NCBI GenBank assembly: GCA_003158755.1
Contig: PMLF01000092.1
Location: 8,286 to 17,339, forward strand
Origin: Elusimicrobiota bacterium
Lineage (GTDB): Bacteria; Elusimicrobiota; Elusimicrobia; FEN-1173
Direction: 5' to 3'
Length of the DNA stretch: 9,054 nt
Part shown: positions 5,439 through 9,054 of the stretch, one piece after another
Layout: each line of letters opens with the position of its first letter
How positions within the stretch are numbered: position 1 is the first letter of the stretch
Made by a program: the position numbers and the translations under genes
Notes under the pieces: generated by a model
The model's input: the letters and a program-made list of their open reading frames with translations, nothing else
Told to the model about the DNA's origin: nothing
Databases searched by the model: none

Positions 5439-7816
5439 CCGCATTTCGAGTAACCGCACGACCGGCAGGTGGCGCAGCCGTTCTCCCGCGTCAGGCTGCT
5501 GCCGCAGTCCGGACAGACCCCCACGAACTCTTTCCAAAGAATGGCCGATCCCGCCGCCGGAACTTTCAGCTCGGCGGTCGGCGCCGCCGCGACGAACTTA
5601 AGAAGTTTTTGCCGCGGCCCCTTCATCGGGACCGGCAGCGTGGACGCTCGGGGGAACTCTTTATCGGGGTTGAAGGATTCGCCGTAGAGGTGCCGGCCCA
5701 AAACCAACCCCACCGATTGGGACACCGTCGTGACCCGAACGGTCGTACCGTCGGTGGACCGGTCGAAGGCCACCTCGCGGCTCCTCACCCGCCAAAGCTG
5801 CTCGATCACTTCCCGTGGGTCCACCAGCGCCCGCAACAGCAGGGACACGAGCCTTCCCGTGGACTCCGCTTCCGCGTCCAAGGATTTCACGAACACCTCG
5901 CAGAGGCCCATCTCGTCCTCGTTCACCGTGACATAGACGGGACCCCGGGGGGTCTCGATGCGCTCGGTGCGTCCTTCCGTCACTTTGGGCCGGGATCGGG
6001 GCGCGGGGGGAGCGGACAGGGCCGCGGCCGCGGCGCGCTTCGACTCCTCCGCGCTGATCAAGACGCCTTCCCGGCTGCCCTCTCTATAAACCGTCACGCC
6101 TTTGCAGCCCGAGCGCCAGGCGGAGAGGAATATCCGTTTCACGTCCTCGTCGGTGGCTTCCCGCGACAGGTTGATGGTGGACGAAATGGCGTGGTCGATG
6201 TGCTTCTGGATGGCGGCCTGCATCTGCACCCGTTTCTCGGCGCTGATGTGGTGGGCCGTCACGAAATACTCGGGCAGTTGGGAATCGTCGGTCAGCCCTT
6301 TCTGTTGAAGGTAAGCCTTGACCAAGGGATGGAATACTTTGAACTCGCTCTGGGCCAACGATTCGCTGCGGCGGACGTAGGATAGGTCGAAGATGGGCTC
6401 GATGCCGGAAGTCACTCCCGCCAGCGCCGCCCCGGACCCCACCGGAGGGACCGTCAAACAGGCGACGTTCCTTAGGCCGTGTTTCCGGATCCGCTCCTTC
6501 AGCGCCGCCGGAAGCCTTTGAATGAAGGGAGAGGCCAGATGCTTCTCCGCGTCGAAGAGGGGGAAAGGACCTTTCTCGACGGCTCGGTTGACGCTTTCAT
6601 CGTACACGGCGACTTTGATCCGCTCGAAAAGTTTGTCGGTGAATTCCACAGCCTCGTCGGTGTCGTACTTGAGGCGCAGGAGGCAGAGCATGTCCGCCAG
6701 GCCCGTGAAGCCCACTCCGATCCGCCGGGACTTCCGGCTGGCCTCGGCCTGCTGAGGTAGGGGGTGGCGCGCCATGCTGTAATCCAGCACGTCGTCCAGA
6801 AAATTGACCATGACGCGTAGGGCCTTTTCCAGGTTCTCCCAATCCACCGTCGCGACGGGGGTGAACCCGGCCGATACGAAACGGGCCAGGTTGATGTTGC
6901 CCAGGCAGCAGTCCCCGTAGCCTTCGAGGGGGATTTCGCTGCAGGGGTTGGTGGACACCACGTTCATGCCCGCGTATTCCGAGGTGGATTCCTTCCGGAT
7001 GGTGTCCCAGAAGAGCACTCCCGGTTCGCCCCAGTCGTGGGCGCCCTTGATCAGTTCTTCCCACAGTTCGCGCGCGGGAATCGTTCGGCGGACCGCGTGT
7101 TTTCCGTCGTTGAACGACAGCTCGAATTCGCCGTCGGCTTCGACGGCGCGCAGGAAGGCGTCGGAAACTTTCACGGAAAGGTTCGCGTAGCGGACGCTCT
7201 TCAAGTCCCGCTTGGCGCGGCAGAAATCGAAGATGTCGGGGTGGGAGTCCCGCAAGGTCAGCATGAGGGCGCCCCGCCGTCCGGCCTGTCCGATGGTGCC
7301 GGTGGTGGTGGAAAGGAGCTCCATGAAGGACGCCGCGCCCGAGGAATGGACGGCCGAATTGTTGACCGCGGCTCCGCGCGGCCGCAACACGCTCAAGTCG
7401 GTGCCCACGCCGCCGCCCAAAGAATAGGTGCGCGCCGCCTCCTTACACCAGTCGAAGATCCCTTCCAAGGAATCCTCGCCGATCGGCACCACGTAACAGT
7501 TGAGCAGCGTGGCTCGGCGGGAGTTGCCCGCGCCGAACAAAATGCGGCCGCCCGGGATCGCGCGGAAGTCTTCCAGCAGCCAATAAAATTCGGATTCGCG
7601 GCGCCGGCGGACGTCCGGATCGGCCTCCACGGAGGCGATTTCCCGCGCCACGCGGCGCCACATTTCGGCGGGGACCTTTTCAACGGGTTTCCCGTCAACC
7701 CCGCGGAGGGCGTATTTGTCCAGGAACACGCGGCAACGCAAAACGTCGTCGTCGAAACAGCGTTTGGTTTCGGAGTCTATCGTCGGAGAATTAGGTGTCG
7801 CAAGGGTCTCGGCCAT
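5435..7816 (-). CDS. nrdJ: Class II (cobalamin-dependent) ribonucleoside-diphosphate reductase
   Basis: Makes deoxyribonucleotides using adenosylcobalamin to generate the thiyl radical, with no need for a second subunit or oxygen. The 793-residue protein has LLNCYV (Cys107, redox cysteine), YSLGGGVGTDLSVLRPRG (131-148), the active-site STNPCSEIPL (Asn290, Cys292, Glu294), YGDCCLGNINL (Cys303, the redox partner by alignment with known NrdJ) and VGFTGLADML. The substrate-phosphate loop reads PPVGSGAALAG (457-467), not the more common PTGT. After about 615 comes a TSCPD-type domain (ETPRGPVYVTVNEDEMGLCEVF). The C-terminus is cysteine-rich with CPDC, CATC and CGYSKC (Cys768, 771, 781, 784, 787, 792), suited to zinc binding and to re-reducing the active site. 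There is no N-terminal ATP-cone. The start ATG has AGGAGG four bases upstream (7826-7821). No cobalamin riboswitch or NrdR box is recognisable upstream. Confidence 0.96.
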   Translation of the reverse strand: MAETLATPNSPTIDSETKRCFDDDVLRCRVFLDKYALRGVDGKPVEKVPAEMWRRVAREIASVEADPDVRRRRESEFYWLLEDFRAIPGGRILFGAGNSRRATLLNCYVVPIGEDSLEGIFDWCKEAARTYSLGGGVGTDLSVLRPRGAAVNNSAVHSSGAASFMELLSTTTGTIGQAGRRGALMLTLRDSHPDIFDFCRAKRDLKSVRYANLSVKVSDAFLRAVEADGEFELSFNDGKHAVRRTIPARELWEELIKGAHDWGEPGVLFWDTIRKESTSEYAGMNVVSTNPCSEIPLEGYGDCCLGNINLARFVSAGFTPVATVDWENLEKALRVMVNFLDDVLDYSMARHPLPQQAEASRKSRRIGVGFTGLADMLCLLRLKYDTDEAVEFTDKLFERIKVAVYDESVNRAVEKGPFPLFDAEKHLASPFIQRLPAALKERIRKHGLRNVACLTVPPVGSGAALAGVTSGIEPIFDLSYVRRSESLAQSEFKVFHPLVKAYLQQKGLTDDSQLPEYFVTAHHISAEKRVQMQAAIQKHIDHAISSTINLSREATDEDVKRIFLSAWRSGCKGVTVYREGSREGVLISAEESKRAAAAALSAPPAPRSRPKVTEGRTERIETPRGPVYVTVNEDEMGLCEVFVKSLDAEAESTGRLVSLLLRALVDPREVIEQLWRVRSREVAFDRSTDGTTVRVTTVSQSVGLVLGRHLYGESFNPDKEFPRASTLPVPMKGPRQKLLKFVAAAPTAELKVPAAGSAILWKEFVGVCPDCGSSLTRENGCATCRSCGYSKCG

Positions 7817-7874
7817 GGAACCTCCTCAAACGTCGGAAACTTTCCCCACGTTACTCCGAACCCCTTTCCGAAAC

Positions 7875-7890
7875 CATGACGGCCGTCATG
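7875..7890. promoter_or_regulatory. Perfect 16-bp palindrome, candidate operator upstream of nrdJ
   Basis: CATGACGGCCGTCATG is identical to its reverse complement. The inner ATGAC-N4-GTCAT has the 5-4-5 spacing of Fnr-type sites (TTGAT-N4-ATCAA) and keeps the TGA core. It lies 58 bases upstream of the nrdJ start, touching or just upstream of the -35 position of the weak nrdJ promoter. It is about 80-95 bases upstream of the nadB promoter. Binding by the Crp/Fnr protein encoded at 4767-5438 is a hypothesis. Confidence 0.5.
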
Positions 7891-7970
7891 ATCGCGGCCG
7901 GGTTTTTCAGCGCGCCTCCGCAAACGGGACGGCCCTTCGTCAAGTCTCCGTCCAAGGGCATATATTTCGA

Positions 7971-7999
7971 TTGACGCGGAGCGGGGACGGATATAAATT
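7971..7999 (+). promoter_or_regulatory. Promoter of nadB giving a near-leaderless transcript
   Basis: TTGACG (7971-7976) matches the -35 consensus at 5 of 6 bases. The -10 is TATAAA (7992-7997, 15-base spacer) or TAAATT (7994-7999, 17-base spacer). Either places transcription start at about 8004-8006, one to three bases before the nadB ATG. No Shine-Dalgarno sequence is present. ATTGACG recurs at 7970 and 7997, 27 bases apart. Confidence 0.6.
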
Positions 8000-8006
8000 G
8001 ACGGGC

Positions 8007-9054
8007 ATGACCCCTCCCGTCACCAGCGATTTCCTCATCCTCGGCTCCGGCATCGCGGGGCTTTCCCTCGCCTTGAAAGCCGCCGAATTGGGGGAAGTGA
8101 CCCTCCTCACCAAGCGCGCCGTCTTCGATTCCGCCACGGACAACGCCCAGGGGGGACTGGCCATCGTCATCTCCGACGAGGATTCTTTCGAGGACCACAT
8201 TCGGGACACGTTGGCCGCCGGCGCCGGCATTTGCGACGAGCAGGCGGTCCGGCAGGTGGTCACGGAAGCCCCCGGGCGCCTGGAAGATTTGATCAAGTGG
8301 GGAGTCCGATTCTCCGGCAGCGAACCTTTGGCCGGCGGCGAAAACCGCTTCGAACTGGGGCTGGAGGGCGGCCATTCGCGGCGCCGGATCCTCCACGTGG
8401 GCGATTACACCGGGCACGCCATCGAGAGCACCCTCGTCGACCGCGTCCGGGAGAACCCCCGCATCCACCTTTTCGAACACCATTTCGCCGTGGACCTGAT
8501 CACCCGGCGGAGGCTCCACAAAACCGGGGAGGAGGACGCCTGCGGCGGCGCCTACGCCCTGGACGTCGAAACCGGCGAGGTGAAAACGTTCCTGGCCCGG
8601 GCCACCGCGCTATGCACGGGCGGAGCCGGAAAGGTCTATCTCTATACCTCCAACCCGGACGTCGCCACCGGCGACGGCATGGCCTTGGGATGGCGCGCCG
8701 GGGCGACCTTGGCCGATATGGAGTTCGTCCAGTTCCATCCCACCTGCCTGTTCCAACCGAAAGCCAAGAATTTCCTGATCTCGGAAGCGCTGCGGGGGGA
8801 AGGGGCTCATTTGAAGAACCGCGCCGGGGAACGTTTCGTCCTTGCCCAAGACCCGCGGGGAGAGCTGGCCCCCCGGGACGTGGTCGCCCGGGCCATCGAC
8901 GCGGAGCTCAAGCGCACGGGAGACGAGTGCGTTTTCCTGGACATCACCCACCGGGGAGCGGATTACATCCGCCGCCGTTTCCCCCGCATCCACGAGCGCT
9001 GCGCCGCTTTTGGCATCGACATCACGATCCAGCCCATCCCGGTGGTGCCGGCCG
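8007..9054 (+). CDS. nadB: L-aspartate oxidase, 3' end cut by window
   Basis: An FAD enzyme that oxidises L-aspartate to iminoaspartate, which NadA condenses with dihydroxyacetone phosphate to make quinolinate for NAD. The first 349 codons are visible; the family is about 530-550 residues, so roughly a third is missing beyond the window. The N-terminus reads FLILGSGIAGLSLALKA (FAD-binding GSGIAG at 13-18). It is followed by SATDNAQGGLA, LEGGHSRRRILH (Glu120, Arg and His of the substrate site), TGDGMALGWRAGA, MEFVQFHPT (His244), LISEALRGEGAHL and LAPRDVVARAI (Arg290). These residues fit the aspartate oxidase pattern and not succinate dehydrogenase, which has its own histidyl-FAD region and operon. 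The ATG at 8007 is chosen because translation from it begins only a few residues before the Rossmann fold. No ribosome-binding site precedes it; the message is probably leaderless. It diverges from nrdJ. Confidence 0.95.
   Translation, partial: MTPPVTSDFLILGSGIAGLSLALKAAELGEVTLLTKRAVFDSATDNAQGGLAIVISDEDSFEDHIRDTLAAGAGICDEQAVRQVVTEAPGRLEDLIKWGVRFSGSEPLAGGENRFELGLEGGHSRRRILHVGDYTGHAIESTLVDRVRENPRIHLFEHHFAVDLITRRRLHKTGEEDACGGAYALDVETGEVKTFLARATALCTGGAGKVYLYTSNPDVATGDGMALGWRAGATLADMEFVQFHPTCLFQPKAKNFLISEALRGEGAHLKNRAGERFVLAQDPRGELAPRDVVARAIDAELKRTGDECVFLDITHRGADYIRRRFPRIHERCAAFGIDITIQPIPVVPA

Larger units (their letters stand above)
7817..8006. other. Divergent intergenic region of nrdJ and nadB
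   Basis: A 190-bp gap holds the nrdJ ribosome-binding site (AGGAGG on -, 7826-7821). It also holds a weak candidate -10 for nrdJ (TAACGT on -, 7853-7848, start near 7841), the palindrome at 7875-7890 and the nadB promoter elements. Two short open frames exist here but are not supported as genes. Confidence 0.8.

Noticed and set aside
4922..6385. 487-codon open frame on + crossing the regulator and the nrdJ 3' half
   Set aside because: It is rich in Arg, Gly and Pro with no recognisable domain, and it overlaps two clearly real genes in other frames. Such frames are expected in GC-rich DNA.
3641..7816. thiO, the regulator and nrdJ as one functional system
   Set aside because: They are on alternating strands with separate starts, and no shared pathway links glycine oxidation to ribonucleotide reduction beyond general metabolism.
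7037..7879. 280-codon open frame on + antisense to the nrdJ N-terminal half
   Set aside because: NrdJ motifs on - are unambiguous; the frame has shadow-like composition.
7876..7974. 32-residue open frame on + starting inside the palindrome
   Set aside because: Its ATG is a by-product of the palindrome, no ribosome-binding site precedes it, and it ends in the nadB -35 element.
7851..8519. 222-codon open frame on - antisense to the start of nadB, entering the intergenic region
   Set aside because: It lies opposite conserved NadB sequence. A short downstream version from the ATG at 7961-7959 (36 codons, ending 34 bases before nrdJ) was considered as an nrdJ leader gene, but it has no ribosome-binding site and its openness is within chance.

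Overview
This is a GC-rich, densely packed bacterial chromosomal segment of mostly core-metabolism genes. GTG and TTG starts are common and genes overlap by a few bases. No phage, transposon, CRISPR or defence genes are visible. No gene is diagnostic of a phylum. The combination of a long cobalamin-dependent NrdJ with a C-terminal cysteine motif, a cmk-plsC pair and palindromic intergenic repeats fits a GC-rich, probably uncultivated bacterium, but the lineage cannot be named from this window alone.

Layout: (1) Positions 1-1511 on + form a tight run: cytidylate kinase (cmk, 5' end cut by the window), a 1-acyl-glycerol-3-phosphate acyltransferase (plsC) joined by an ATGA overlap, and a 65-residue membrane protein that starts at TTG inside the end of plsC. 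A hairpin terminator follows. (2) Positions 1593-3490 on + hold asd and metF, joined by a GTGA overlap. Two hairpins with identical GTC loops lie just before asd. (3) Positions 3491-3640 lie between convergent genes and contain two copies of an imperfect palindromic repeat with the core CCTGAGCYTGTCGAAGG. (4) thiO (-) and a Crp/Fnr-family regulator (+) diverge from a gap of only 16 bp. (5) The regulator and the class II ribonucleotide reductase gene nrdJ (-) converge with overlapping stop codons. (6) A 190-bp divergent region separates nrdJ from nadB (+), which runs off the end. It holds a perfect 16-bp palindrome and a promoter that would give an almost leaderless nadB message.

Together: Asd feeds aspartate-derived amino acids including methionine, MetF supplies the methyl group for methionine, NadB takes aspartate toward NAD, ThiO oxidises glycine (possibly for thiamine), Cmk and NrdJ supply nucleotides, and PlsC makes phosphatidic acid. 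These are neighbours in general biosynthesis rather than one dedicated system. I see no convincing new multi-gene system. The observations most worth following are regulatory: the palindrome upstream of nrdJ has Fnr-like half-site spacing and lies near a gene for a Crp/Fnr protein with matching recognition-helix residues; two genes appear leaderless; and the convergent gap carries nested palindromic repeats.
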